From: Pseudomonadota bacterium
Lineage (GTDB): Bacteria > Pseudomonadota > Gammaproteobacteria > Xanthomonadales > Rhodanobacteraceae
Assembly: GCA_029779475.1 (NCBI GenBank)
Contig: JAKPAN010000025.1
Span: 1-46,037, forward strand
Length of the DNA stretch: 46,037 nt
Reading direction: 5' to 3'
The notes beneath the pieces were generated by a model. The model was not told the DNA's origin. It saw nothing but the letters and a program-made list of their open reading frames with translations, and did not search any database. Of the stretch, positions 7,097 through 19,395 are shown one piece after another. Positions within the stretch are counted from its first letter, which is position 1. Every line of letters starts with the position of its first letter. A program made the position numbers and the translations under genes.

Positions 7097-9991
7097 TTAT
7101 TCGGAAACGTTTTCGTTGCCGGCCGGCCCGACCAGCGCCGCCTCGACCAGCGCCGCCTGCTCGGCGATGTGCGTCGACAGGTGGCCGCACGCCGGCGCGG
7201 GCGAGCGCGAACGGCCCGCGTACGTGAGCGTCGTGCCCGCGGGCGCGACGGTCTGCAGGTGATGGCGGATCTGATACCACGCGCCCTGGTTCATCGGCTC
7301 TTCCTGGCACCAGATCACGTCCTTGAGCGCGGCGTACTTGCGCAGTTCGGCGGCGACCTCGGCGCGCGGGAACGGATAGAGCTGTTCGACGCGGACGATG
7401 GCGACGTCGTTGATGCCGCGCTTGCCGGCTTCCTCGACGAGGTCGTAGTAGACCTTGCCCGAGCACAGCACGACGCGCGACACCTTCTGGCCGCCCTTCG
7501 CGGTGCTGTCCGGGATCATCAGCTGGAAGCCGCCGTTGGCGAGTTCGTCGAGCGTCGACACCGCGAGCTTGTGGCGCAGCAGCGACTTCGGCGTCATCAC
7601 GATGAGCGGCTTGCGGCAGTCGCGCAGCATCTGGCGGCGCAACAGGTGGAACATCTGCGCGGGCGTCGTCGGCACGACGACCTGCATGTTGTCGAGTGCG
7701 CACAGTTGCAGGTAGCGCTCCAGGCGCGCGGACGAATGTTCCGGACCCTGGCCTTCGTAACCGTGCGGCAGCAGCAGGACGAGGCCGGAGAGGCGATCCC
7801 ACTTCGCTTCGCCCGAGGAAATGAACTGGTCGATGACAACCTGCGCGCCGTTGGCGAAGTCGCCGAACTGGCCTTCCCACAGCACGAGCGTGTTCGGCTC
7901 GGACGTCGAATAACCGTATTCGTAGGCCATCACCGCTTCTTCGCTGAGCAGCGAATCGATGATGGTCACGTTGGCGCCTTCGCGCACGTTCGCGAGCGGC
8001 ACGTAGTCGCCGCCGCTGTTCTGGTCGTGCAGCACCGCATGGCGATGGAAGAACGTGCCGCGACCGGAATCCTGGCCGACGAGGCGCAGGTTGCAGTCAT
8101 CTGCGAGCAACGACGCGTAGGCGAGGTTTTCGGCGAAGCCCCAGTCCATCGGCTGTTCGCCGGCGGCCATCTTGAGGCGGTCTTCGTAGATCTTGGCAAC
8201 GCGCGGATGCAGCACGACGCCGCTCGGCAGCGTGAGGATCTTTTGGTTGAGCGCGGCGAGTTCGTCTTTCTGCACGCCGGTGATGACGGGCTGCTGCAAC
8301 AGCGCGCCGATGTGACGCGTCCAGTCGACGGCGAAATCGTCCTTGAAATCCGGATCGAGATCGGCGATCGGCTTGCCCGCTTCGAGCTTGGCGCGATACG
8401 CGTCCATCAGCTTCTGCAGGTCGCCGTCGGCGATCACGCCTTCGGCGACGAGCTTCTTCGCGTACAGCTCGCGCTCGGTCGGCCGTGCGCGGATGATCTG
8501 GTACATCAGCGGCTGCGTCGCGGACGGCTCGTCGGCCTCGTTGTGGCCGTGGCGGCGATAGCAGACCAGGTCGATGACGACGTCGCGCTTGAACTTCTGG
8601 CGGAAATCGAAGGCGAGGCGCGTGACGAACACGACGGCGTCCGGATCGTCGCCGTTCACGTGGAACACCGGTGCGTTGACCATCTTGGCAACGTCGGTGC
8701 AGTACAGCGTCGAGCGCGCGTCGTGCGGATTCGAGGTCGTGAAGCCGACCTGGTTGTTGATGACGATGTGGATCGAGCCGCCGACGCAGAAACCGCGCGC
8801 CTGCGACATGTTGAGCAGCTCCATGTTGACGCCCTGGCCCGCGAAGGCGGCGTCGCCGTGGATGAGGATCGGCACGACCTGCTCGCGCTGCTCGTCGTGG
8901 CGATGCGTCTGGCGCGCGCGCACCGAGCCGCAGACGACCGGATTGACGATTTCCAGATGCGAGGGGTTGAACGCCAGTGCGAGATGCACGGTGCGGCCCG
9001 GCGTCTTCACGTTGGCCGAGAAACCCATGTGGTACTTCACGTCGCCCGAATGCGCCGGGTCGTCGGGATGGTCGAACTTGCCGTCGAACTCGGCGAAGAG
9101 TTTTTCCGGCGACTTGCCGAGCACGTTGACGAGCACGTTGAGGCGGCCGCGATGCGCCATGCCGACGACCATGTCGCGCATGCCGTCGGCGCCGCCGCGG
9201 CGCACGAGTTCGTCGAGCATCGGAATCAGGCTGTCGCCGCCTTCGAGCGAGAAGCGCTTCTGGCCGACGTACTTGGTGTGCAGGTAGCGCTCGAGGCCGT
9301 CGGCCTGGACGAGCTTTTCGAGCACGCGCTTCTTGTCATCGGAAGTCAGGCCGTAATTGCCGCCCGCGCGTTCGAGCTGTTCGTGCACCCATTGGCGCTG
9401 CTCGACGTCGGAAATATGCATGAACTCGGCGCCGATGCTGCCGGCGTAGGTCTTGCGCAGCAGGGCGACGAGGTCGCGCAGCTTGAGCTTCTGCGGACCG
9501 GCGAGCGAACCGGTGTTGAATTCGGTGTCGAGGTCGGCATTGGACAGGCCGTGGAATTCCGGCTGCAGATCCGGCGCGCCGGGACGCGGCAGCAGGCCGA
9601 TCGCTTCCAGATCGGACGAGGGGAACGCGTGTCCCATGTCGAGCGGATCGAGACGCGCCGCGAGGTGGCCGCGCGAGCGGTAGGCGGTGACGAGCTTGAG
9701 CACCGCCGCCTGCTTCTGCGACAGGCCGCTGTCGGCGACGGACGCGATCGCCGCGCCGCGCGGCTGGCGCTGCGCGGCTTCGATGCGCGCGATCGCCGCC
9801 GCGTGCGAGGCGTCGCGGCTGCCGCGCGCCTGCATCTGGTTGAAGTAGTCGCGCCAGACGGCTTCGACCGAATTCGGATCGGCCAGCCATTGTTCGTAGA
9901 GGTCGTCGATGTACGCGGCGTTGCCGCCGGAAATCGCCGAGGTGGCCTGGAATCGCTCGAACAGGTTCTGCGGTGTGGGATTTGCGCTCAC
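7097..9991 (-). CDS. sucA: 2-Oxoglutarate dehydrogenase E1 (GTG start)
   Basis: A 964-residue thiamine-diphosphate enzyme that decarboxylates 2-oxoglutarate in the TCA cycle. It begins [19 protein letters not shown] and contains the OGDH N-terminal segment ([20 protein letters not shown]). Also present are [30 protein letters not shown] and the thiamine-diphosphate site [10 protein letters not shown]. The C-terminal transketolase part has [19 protein letters not shown]. The start is placed at a GTG (9989-9991) because AAAGG lies 8 bases upstream and the protein then aligns with family starts. The open frame extends 45 codons further but with atypical residues. E. coli SucA is 933 residues. 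Confidence 0.96.
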   Translation of the reverse strand: MSANPTPQNLFERFQATSAISGGNAAYIDDLYEQWLADPNSVEAVWRDYFNQMQARGSRDASHAAAIARIEAAQRQPRGAAIASVADSGLSQKQAAVLKLVTAYRSRGHLAARLDPLDMGHAFPSSDLEAIGLLPRPGAPDLQPEFHGLSNADLDTEFNTGSLAGPQKLKLRDLVALLRKTYAGSIGAEFMHISDVEQRQWVHEQLERAGGNYGLTSDDKKRVLEKLVQADGLERYLHTKYVGQKRFSLEGGDSLIPMLDELVRRGGADGMRDMVVGMAHRGRLNVLVNVLGKSPEKLFAEFDGKFDHPDDPAHSGDVKYHMGFSANVKTPGRTVHLALAFNPSHLEIVNPVVCGSVRARQTHRHDEQREQVVPILIHGDAAFAGQGVNMELLNMSQARGFCVGGSIHIVINNQVGFTTSNPHDARSTLYCTDVAKMVNAPVFHVNGDDPDAVVFVTRLAFDFRQKFKRDVVIDLVCYRRHGHNEADEPSATQPLMYQIIRARPTERELYAKKLVAEGVIADGDLQKLMDAYRAKLEAGKPIADLDPDFKDDFAVDWTRHIGALLQQPVITGVQKDELAALNQKILTLPSGVVLHPRVAKIYEDRLKMAAGEQPMDWGFAENLAYASLLADDCNLRLVGQDSGRGTFFHRHAVLHDQNSGGDYVPLANVREGANVTIIDSLLSEEAVMAYEYGYSTSEPNTLVLWEGQFGDFANGAQVVIDQFISSGEAKWDRLSGLVLLLPHGYEGQGPEHSSARLERYLQLCALDNMQVVVPTTPAQMFHLLRRQMLRDCRKPLIVMTPKSLLRHKLAVSTLDELANGGFQLMIPDSTAKGGQKVSRVVLCSGKVYYDLVEEAGKRGINDVAIVRVEQLYPFPRAEVAAELRKYAALKDVIWCQEEPMNQGAWYQIRHHLQTVAPAGTTLTYAGRSRSPAPACGHLSTHIAEQAALVEAALVGPAGNENVSE

Positions 9992-10087
9992 GCTGGCTGC
10001 CTTTCTTGCAGACGAAAAAGCGCGCCCGGGTGCGCGCCTCGAACCGTTCGCCGCTGCCGCGCGGATCGCGGGCAGGGCAACAGCGGG

Positions 10088-10093
10088 ATTATA
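10088..10093 (-). promoter_or_regulatory. Candidate minus-10 of the sucAB-lpd promoter
   Basis: A consensus TATAAT reads on the minus strand about 100 bases ahead of the sucA GTG. No convincing minus-35 is visible. The leader would be close to 90 nucleotides. Just behind it, AACCATC (10125-10131) and GATGGTT (10140-10146) form a hairpin at the stop of the upstream GNAT gene and may separate the two transcripts. Confidence 0.45.
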
Positions 10094-10145
10094 ACGTCTC
10101 GACGGCGCGTTGTTGCGGACGCACAACCATCATTTGGTCGATGGT

Positions 10146-11102
10146 TCAGATCGCAAGGACGCGCAAGTCCGCGCTCGGCAGCGAGCGTTCCCAGATTTCG
10201 TCGAACGCGGCGACGAGTTGCTTGTGCCGGCCCGGCGCGAACGTGCCGCCTTCGCCTTCCATGCGGCTCGCCAGAGGACGCAGGAAATAGCCGCCGCGGT
10301 CGTCGACGAGGAATGCGGATGGCTCGGCGAGATCGCGTTCTTCGACGGGTACGCGCAGTTCGATCGCGCTCGGCAACTGCTGCGCGAGGCGGATCAACGC
10401 GTGGCCGTCCGCGATCGCCTTGCGCGGCTCCTGCACGAGGATGCGCACGCGCGCATGCCGGCCCGACAGCGCGATGCGCTTGACCGCCTCGACGACGGCC
10501 GGCGTGTCGAGCAGGCCGGCGTCGAGGTCGCGCGTTTGCAATGCGATCGCGTGGCGCGCGCTGGCGAGCAGGGCGAGCGTCGCCGCCAACGCTTGTGCGC
10601 GATCCCCGGCTTGCAGCGCGCGCGATTCGGGCCGTTCCGGCAAGGGCGGCGGAGGCGGTGCGGGCAGCGGCGTCAACGCGAGCCGCATCACGCGATGCGG
10701 AATGTCGCAGTCGAGGTAGTCGTCGCCTTCCGCGACGAAGCCGGCCTTTTCGTAGAACGCGATCGCATGGGTCTGCGCGTGCAATTCCACCTCGGGCCAG
10801 CCGAGGGCGCGCGCTTGTTCGACGAGCGTGCGCAGGAGCGCATCGCCGACACCGCGTCCGCGCCAGTCGCGCAGCACGGCCATGCGGCCGATCGTGTGTT
10901 TGGGCGTGAGCCGCGCCGTGCCGATGGCGGTGCCGTCCGCGGCGCGCGCAACGACGTGGCGCGACAGCGGATCGAGCGCGTCGACCTCTTCCTCGATTGG
11001 CACGCGTTGTTCGACGACGAAAACCTGTTCGCGGATCGCGCGCAGCGTGTCGCCGTCGCTGTCCCAGTTCGCGGATTCGACGTGGAAATCGTCGCGGATC
11101 AT
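10146..11102 (-). CDS. GNAT N-acetyltransferase fused to a C-terminal DUF7931-like domain
   Basis: A 318-residue two-part protein. Residues 1 to about 145 are a GNAT domain. It has the acetyl-CoA loop in RMAVLRDWRGRGVGDALLRTLV and the later QTHAIAFYEKAGFVAEGDDY typical of ElaA/PhnO-like acyltransferases. A Pro-rich linker (PLPAPPPPPLPERP) leads to a roughly 155-residue C-terminal domain with ARVRILVQEPRKAIADGHALI and a conserved GRHKQLVAAFDEIWERS. This resembles phospholipase-D-like folds but lacks a full HKD motif. Such fusions occur in xanthomonads; the substrate is unknown. The ATG at 11100-11102 overlaps the stop of the upstream oxygenase by 4 bp, so the two are made together and may both act on the translation machinery. 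Confidence 0.82.
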   Translation of the reverse strand: MIRDDFHVESANWDSDGDTLRAIREQVFVVEQRVPIEEEVDALDPLSRHVVARAADGTAIGTARLTPKHTIGRMAVLRDWRGRGVGDALLRTLVEQARALGWPEVELHAQTHAIAFYEKAGFVAEGDDYLDCDIPHRVMRLALTPLPAPPPPPLPERPESRALQAGDRAQALAATLALLASARHAIALQTRDLDAGLLDTPAVVEAVKRIALSGRHARVRILVQEPRKAIADGHALIRLAQQLPSAIELRVPVEERDLAEPSAFLVDDRGGYFLRPLASRMEGEGGTFAPGRHKQLVAAFDEIWERSLPSADLRVLAI

Positions 11103-12361
11103 GTCTTTTTCGCGCGCAACAGCGTGAAATGCCCGGCAGCGACGAGCTGGCGCAGCACGGCGAGATCGGGCGCGCCGTTCACGTCGGCGAGCGCGATTTC
11201 GTCGTACGTGCCGACGAGTCGCGCCAGCGCGTGCGAACACGCGTATGCGTCGCCGGCGACGAACAGCGTCGCGCCGCGGCCTTCGCGCAGCCACGCTACG
11301 CGCGACCACGGGTTGCGCCGCACATGCGCGCCGCGCTCGCGCGCCTGCGTGAAGGCGGTTTCGCTCGGCACGCGCGGCGGTGGCGCGGCGAACTGCGCGC
11401 TGCGATAGCGCGTGATGAAACGGCCGAACCACGTACGAAGCATCGACGTGGAAACGCTTCCCGGGCAGCCAGCGACGTTTCGTTCGCGCTTTTCACCTTT
11501 TTCGTTTCCGCCAACCGCCGCATCGAACCGTATCCACGGCATCGCCCGCATCACGCGTTCGATCGCCGCGTCGTCGATCTCGCCGTCGCCGCGCGCGGGC
11601 GTGAGATCGGCGTCGGACAGGCGCGCCTCCTCGGGCAAGGATTCCGCCAGCGTCTCGGCGAAATCGACGAACAATTCCGCCTGCGACGGCGCACGCATGC
11701 CGATCGAATACGTCATGCACGGCCCGACCGCGACGCCGTGATGCGGCACGCCGGGTGGCAGGTACAGCATGTCGCCGGGTTCGAGCAGCCAGTCGTGCGT
11801 GGGCGTGAAATCGCGCAGCAGCTTCAATTCCGCGTCGTGGCGGAAAGCCTTCGGCGCATCCGGGCGTTCATCGATCTGCCAGCGACGCCGGCCGAGTCCT
11901 TGCAGCAAAAATACGTCGTACTGATCGACGTGCGCGCCGACCGAGCCGCCGTCTTCGGCGTAGGAAATCATCACGTCGTCGACGCGCCAGCTCGGCAAAA
12001 AGCGGAAATGCGCGAGCAGCGCGGCGACGTCTGCGTCCCACTTGTCGACGTCCTGCACGAGCAGCGTCCAGTGCGTCTTCGGCAAGGTCGCGAAGTCCGC
12101 TTCCGCGAACGGGCCGGTGCGCAGCGTCCAGCGATCGCGTTTCGGCTCATGGATCGCGATGCGCGACAGCGCGAGCTCCTCGCAAGCAAGCCCCGCGAGA
12201 TCGTCCGGCGCGACGGGATTGCCGAAACCCGCGAACGCGCCGCGAATCAGCAGAGGGCGTTTCTGCCAGTAGTCGTGCAGGAATCGCGCGGGCGGCATGC
12301 CGAGCGGCTGGCCGGGGCGGGCGCGGATTTCGATGGGAGCAAAATTGTTGGAGGTCGTCAT
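11099..12361 (-). CDS. roxA: RoxA/YcfD-type JmjC/cupin 2-oxoglutarate oxygenase
   Basis: A 420-residue Fe(II)/2-oxoglutarate dioxygenase. The E. coli homologue hydroxylates an arginine of ribosomal protein uL16. The iron ligands are His144 and Asp146 in GAHVDQYDVFLLQG and His207 in LPPGVPHHG. Dimer and C-terminal winged-helix regions follow (WFGRFITRYRSAQF; the C-terminal end is VLRQLVAAGHFTLLR). Residues about 282-307, between the helix ending PWIRFDAA and the conserved RTWFGRF, appear as an extra Lys/Arg/Glu-rich segment not present in E. coli YcfD (373 residues). The ATG at 12361 is chosen because the protein then begins shortly before the conserved PPARFLHDYWQKRPLLIRGAF. Its ribosome-binding site is weak, so the exact start is uncertain. 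Confidence 0.88.
   Translation of the reverse strand: MTTSNNFAPIEIRARPGQPLGMPPARFLHDYWQKRPLLIRGAFAGFGNPVAPDDLAGLACEELALSRIAIHEPKRDRWTLRTGPFAEADFATLPKTHWTLLVQDVDKWDADVAALLAHFRFLPSWRVDDVMISYAEDGGSVGAHVDQYDVFLLQGLGRRRWQIDERPDAPKAFRHDAELKLLRDFTPTHDWLLEPGDMLYLPPGVPHHGVAVGPCMTYSIGMRAPSQAELFVDFAETLAESLPEEARLSDADLTPARGDGEIDDAAIERVMRAMPWIRFDAAVGGNEKGEKRERNVAGCPGSVSTSMLRTWFGRFITRYRSAQFAAPPPRVPSETAFTQARERGAHVRRNPWSRVAWLREGRGATLFVAGDAYACSHALARLVGTYDEIALADVNGAPDLAVLRQLVAAGHFTLLRAKKT
11441..11518 (-). repeat. Extra in-frame segment inside roxA
   Basis: About 26 codons with no counterpart in the remembered E. coli YcfD sequence. It contains inverted arms GGAAACG (11450-11456) and CGTTTCC (11503-11509) and is more A-rich on the coding strand than its surroundings. 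It could be an in-frame insertion of a small palindromic element or a lineage-specific loop. Confidence 0.4.
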
Positions 12362-12425
12362 GGGCCGGCGTTTTGACGCAGTTTTGGCGTATCCGAGCGC
12401 TGCCGTCGAAGGCGGACACGGAACA

Positions 12426-12722
12426 TCAATCGCGAAGATAACCTGCTTCGCGCTGGCCGCGGATGGCCATGACGAAGATCGTGTCGATTTCGGCAATGAA
12501 GCGGTATAGCGCAAGATAGCCGCGGGTTTCGCGACCGATCACGAGTTCGCGTCGTCCATCTCCAGCGAGCCGACCCATATGCGGATTGCCGCCAAGCACA
12601 TCGATGGCGATGAGAATGTCCGCGACGCGGGCGCCGGAATCTACGCAATCGTGGTCGCGCAGGTGCGCGACGATGCGTTCGAGATCGCGAAGCGCGGCAT
12701 CGGACATATCGATGCGCGCCAT
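12426..12722 (-). CDS. ParE/RelE-superfamily toxin
   Basis: A 98-residue protein of the ParE/RelE fold. It has the N-terminal helix pattern DMSDAALRDLERIVAHLRDHD and a central GGNPHMGRLAGDGRRELVIG. Its C-terminal strand block is YLALYRFIAEIDTIFVMAIRGQREAGY. The LPxxGR-type motif and the arginine-containing final strands fit ParE-like toxins, which inhibit gyrase; RelE-type mRNA cleavage is the alternative. It follows the ribbon-helix-helix antitoxin by 2 bp. The alternative start further upstream lies inside the antitoxin and is rejected. It stands alone between the roxA start and purB, typical of a chromosomal toxin-antitoxin island. Confidence 0.85.
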   Translation of the reverse strand: MARIDMSDAALRDLERIVAHLRDHDCVDSGARVADILIAIDVLGGNPHMGRLAGDGRRELVIGRETRGYLALYRFIAEIDTIFVMAIRGQREAGYLRD

Positions 12723-12724
12723 GT

Positions 12725-13009
12725 TCAACGCTTCAACTTGCGTGCGATCGGACGTTTCGCTGGCTTGCCTTCGGCGAGTTCGAGCAGGTATTTGCGCGCC
12801 TCGTCCCATGGAATGCTCTTGCCGGTGCGAAGGAATTCGGCGTAGCGCGCTTCGCCGAGCGCATGGAATTCCGTGCGGCGTTCCTCTTCCTCGGTCTTCG
12901 CGGCAATGGCCTCCACGATGAAGCTGTGCGACGTCGTGCCCGCGCGCTCTGCCGCGCGCGCAACGCGGGCCTTGAGTTCGTCGGACAGGCGGATCGTGGT
13001 GGTGGACAT
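12725..13009 (-). CDS. Ribbon-helix-helix antitoxin (CopG/ParD-like)
   Basis: A 94-residue antitoxin and DNA-binding protein. The N-terminal ribbon-helix-helix is STTTIRLSDELKARVARAAERAGTTSHSFIVEAI (residues 2-35). The C-terminal part is charged and helical (EERRTEFHALGEARYAEF, then WDEARKYLLELAEGK) and should wrap the toxin. The ATG at 13007-13009 gives the standard RHH beginning; a TTG five codons upstream is possible but less likely. The pair is very probably autorepressed through the inverted repeat at 13037-13054. Confidence 0.87.
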   Translation of the reverse strand: MSTTTIRLSDELKARVARAAERAGTTSHSFIVEAIAAKTEEEERRTEFHALGEARYAEFLRTGKSIPWDEARKYLLELAEGKPAKRPIARKLKR

Positions 13010-13036
13010 GGGTATCTCAGGCAATGTCCGAGAAGC

Positions 13037-13054
13037 GTAGCACGAATGTGCTAC
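13037..13054 (-). promoter_or_regulatory. Candidate toxin-antitoxin operator
   Basis: GTAGCAC (13037-13043) and GTGCTAC (13048-13054) form a perfect 7-bp inverted repeat with a 4-base spacer. It is centred about 36 bases ahead of the antitoxin start. Position and symmetry are what is expected for the autorepression site of an RHH antitoxin. Confidence 0.55.
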
Positions 13055-13161
13055 ATGCTGGTTCGAGACTGAGAGAGCAGGCTACGATTTCGTTGCGCGG
13101 ACAGCGGCGCCCGTATTCCTGCAACTGCGGAACGAGCAAAGGTCTTAGTGCTCGATTTGCG

Positions 13162-15836
<2,675 letters not shown>

Positions 15837-15864
15837 TGCCGCGAAGGCAGCGGGGGAACGGGGG

Positions 15865-15870
15865 ATTCTA
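15865..15870 (-). promoter_or_regulatory. Candidate minus-10 of the CNNM-purB unit
   Basis: TAGAAT on the minus strand, about 30 bases ahead of the ATG at 15836, in the divergent region shared with fumC. No clear minus-35 was found. Similar CTAGAAT boxes precede the PilH-like, ugd and epmB genes. Confidence 0.4.
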
Positions 15871-15915
15871 GCATTCGACGGCGCCGGGCCTGCCGGTGTT
15901 GTCATTTGGAGCCGC

Positions 15916-15921
15916 TATAAT
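15916..15921 (+). promoter_or_regulatory. Candidate minus-10 of fumC
   Basis: A consensus TATAAT lies 36 bases ahead of the fumC ATG, giving a short leader. The minus-35 is not obvious: TTGTCA at 15899 is too close. Confidence 0.45.
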
Positions 15922-15956
15922 TCCGCGCTTTCCATTCCCGTGAGCATAGGCAAGTC

Positions 15957-17351
<1,395 letters not shown>

Positions 17352-17578
17352 AGCGCTGCATGATGTGAACAACGGCACATGTGCGGGACACCGCCATTGT
17401 CGGGATAATGCACGGTTGTCCTGTGTCGTGGGCGAAGCGGATGTGGCCGGCTCGGCCGCTTCCGCAGAGCCAGTCGGCACGGTTTGTGGTCGAAGCGATG
17501 GTTTTTCCTCGCCGCGGGAATGTCCCGCGCGTCGCGGCCGTCGCGTCTCGAAGGATTCATTCGGAAGGTATTGACGTC

Positions 17579-18778
17579 ATGTTGAAGAAATTCGCCCTCG
17601 CGGCCGCCTTGGTCGCGACCTCCGCACTCGCGCAGGAAAACACCGATATCAGCGGTGCCAACTTCCAGAGCGGCAAGGCCGACGCGGCGCTGGCCACGCT
17701 CGGCCGCAAGGCCGCGGCCGCCGGTTCGCGCCTGGTCATCACCGCGCCGAAGGAATGGCACGCGAAGATCGCCGCCAAGGTCCACGCGGGCGGCAAGGCC
17801 GACCTCGTGCTGCGCGACGGCTTCTACGAAAGCGTGCTCGTCCGCGTCGAGGACAAGTCAGCCGCCGCTGCGGCACCCGCCGCCGAGCCGGACCGCGCGC
17901 GCGCGGAAGCGCAGCGCAACCGCGCCGAAGTCGAAAAGGCCAAGGCCGAAACCGAAGCCGCCAAGGCGCAGGCTGAAGCCGCGAAGGCGGAGGCCGAAAA
18001 GGCCAAGGCCGAAGCCGAAGCCGCCAAGGCCACCGCAGAAAAGGCGAGCGCCGAAGCCGCCGCCGCCAAGGCGCGCGCGGACGCGGAACGCGCCGCCGCC
18101 GAGAAGGCGCGCGCGGAGAGCGAACGCGCCGCTGCCGCCGCGCCGGCGAAACCGCTGGTCGCGCTTCCGGCCGGCAAGTCCGCCGCGAAGACGGCAGCAG
18201 CGCCCGCCGCCGCGCCGGCCGAATCGGACACGCGTTCGCGGCTGGAGAAGGCGCTCAACGACGGTCGCGCCGCCGCGGGTTCGCTCGCGGTCGCCAAGTT
18301 GCAGTCGGGCGACACGCTGTATGCCGACGGCGACCAGGTCGCCGTGATCCGCCGCGAAGCCGGCAAGCCGGTCATGTACTGGCTCGAAGGTTCGCTCGAC
18401 CTGCGCCGCTCCGAGCTCAAGGAAACCGCGCCGAACCGCTACCAGGTTCTGTCGGATATCCGCGGCGAAGGCGAGTTGCGCAAGGAATTCGCCGGCGAGA
18501 ATCGCGTCGACGCGCAGATCCCGGCGGCCGGTTCGTCCGCTCGCGCCGCGTTCGAGAAGAGCCTCAACAACGGCCAGGGTTTCAGCGACGTGCTGCACAC
18601 GGCCGACCTGCGCAGCGGCGACATGCTGTATGTCGAAGGCAACACGATCGCCGTCGCGCGTCGCGATGGTTTCAACTTGACGCGCTTCTGGCTCGTCGGT
18701 TCGATCGACCTGCAGCAGGCCGGCGTCCTGCGCGAAGCGGCCAACCGCTACAAGGTCACGCGCGACACCATCCGCTGA
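17579..18778 (+). CDS. Secreted Ala/Lys/Glu coiled-coil protein with duplicated C-terminal module
   Basis: A 399-residue protein I do not recognise. A signal peptide (MLKKFALAAALVATSALA, cleavage after Ala18) sends it to the periplasm. Residues 20-92 form a small domain resembling a secretin/TonB short N-terminal fold (ADLVLRDGFYESVLVRVED). Residues about 105-188 are an uninterrupted, highly charged coiled coil made of KAEAEAAKA-type repeats, and then comes a Pro/Ala linker. The C-terminus contains two copies of a roughly 70-residue module at about 221-290 and 324-393. Both run from a LEKALNDG/FEKSLNNG helix through SGDTLYADG/SGDMLYVEG and WLEGSLDL/WLVGSIDL to NRYQV/NRYKV. The start is set by the signal peptide and GGAAGGT upstream. 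It stands alone before a strong terminator. A cell-envelope scaffold is conceivable. Confidence 0.8.
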   Translation: MLKKFALAAALVATSALAQENTDISGANFQSGKADAALATLGRKAAAAGSRLVITAPKEWHAKIAAKVHAGGKADLVLRDGFYESVLVRVEDKSAAAAAPAAEPDRARAEAQRNRAEVEKAKAETEAAKAQAEAAKAEAEKAKAEAEAAKATAEKASAEAAAAKARADAERAAAEKARAESERAAAAAPAKPLVALPAGKSAAKTAAAPAAAPAESDTRSRLEKALNDGRAAAGSLAVAKLQSGDTLYADGDQVAVIRREAGKPVMYWLEGSLDLRRSELKETAPNRYQVLSDIRGEGELRKEFAGENRVDAQIPAAGSSARAAFEKSLNNGQGFSDVLHTADLRSGDMLYVEGNTIAVARRDGFNLTRFWLVGSIDLQQAGVLREAANRYKVTRDTIR

Positions 18779-18805
18779 AGCGCCAGCCAGCTTCGAAGGA
18801 AAACG

Positions 18806-18834
18806 AAAAAGGCCGCGAAAGCGGCCTTTTTCTT
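18806..18834 (+). terminator. Rho-independent terminator
   Basis: AAAAAGGCCGC (18806-18816), a GAAA tetraloop, and GCGGCCTTTTT (18821-18831) form a classic terminator. It lies about 30 bases after the secreted coiled-coil gene. The A-run on the other side makes it bidirectional, so it can also end the convergent lipoprotein operon. Confidence 0.92.
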
Positions 18835-18856
18835 TGCGCGGACGCGTGCGTCGCCG

Positions 18857-19375
18857 TCAGGATTGGCCTGAACATCCGCTCGCTTCGTCGGCGCCGATCG
18901 TCGCGTACGGCGCGAACGCGGGAAGCTGCGCGACGATCGTTTCCTGCTTGTCGCGCAACATGGCGAGGTCGGCGCAGACGCGCATCGCCGCAGCCTCTAC
19001 TTGCGCGGCCTTCGCATCGACTTTCGCGTCGATGCTCTGGGTGTCGCCGCTCGCAAGTCCGCTCGCCACCGCGCCGAGCGCGGTCGCCGCGGTGGCCACG
19101 CCGGCTGCACCGGTCGCTGTCGCGTCGTGCGCCATCGCCATGACGCTGGCGTGGTAGTCCTTGAGCAGCGACTGCTGCGCGGGCGTCAGCGCGACCGGCT
19201 TGCCGCCGATCGTGAGCTGTCCGTCGGCGGCGAGCGTGGCTTCCGGCGAGCCATGCGCGTGCAACGCGACATGATCCGCGTCGATGAGGCTGAAGTGGCG
19301 GAAGCCGGTGTCGTTGCTGCACGCCGCGAGCAGCGACGCGGCGGCAGCGATTGCGAAGGGAATGATCGGCTTCAT
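18857..19375 (-). CDS. Lipoprotein, DUF2884/YggN-like
   Basis: A 172-residue predicted lipoprotein. The lipobox LLAAC puts the lipidated cysteine at position 19, followed by SNDTG. The mature part opens with HFSLIDADHVALHAHGSPEATLAADGQLTIGGKPVALTPAQQ. From memory this resembles DUF2884/YggN proteins. The rest is Ala-rich and helical, with two cysteines (VCADLAM; ASGCSGQS) that might pair. It is the last gene of the YtrA operon, starting 20 bp after the permease stop, which suggests a periplasmic partner of the ABC system. Function unknown. Confidence 0.72.
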   Translation of the reverse strand: MKPIIPFAIAAAASLLAACSNDTGFRHFSLIDADHVALHAHGSPEATLAADGQLTIGGKPVALTPAQQSLLKDYHASVMAMAHDATATGAAGVATAATALGAVASGLASGDTQSIDAKVDAKAAQVEAAAMRVCADLAMLRDKQETIVAQLPAFAPYATIGADEASGCSGQS

Positions 19376-19395
19376 GGCCAGTCTCCTGCGCGAAC

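Noticed and set aside
7049-10483. 1144-codon plus-strand open frame opposite sucA
   Set aside because: Same reason: long GC-driven shadow of sucA, with no ribosome-binding site or recognisable domain.
15837-15905. Upstream start for the CNNM protein (ATG at 15905)
   Set aside because: The added residues are Pro/Ala-rich and non-conserved, and a promoter-like TAGAAT lies inside them.
17381-17578. Longer N-terminus of the secreted coiled-coil protein
   Set aside because: The signal peptide and the ribosome-binding site both point to the ATG at 17579. Upstream residues look non-coding.
17920-18140. KAEAEAAKA-type DNA repeats as a microsatellite, CRISPR or recombination site
   Set aside because: The repetition is at the protein level (coiled coil). 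Spacing is irregular, there are no unique spacers, and the gene is otherwise intact.
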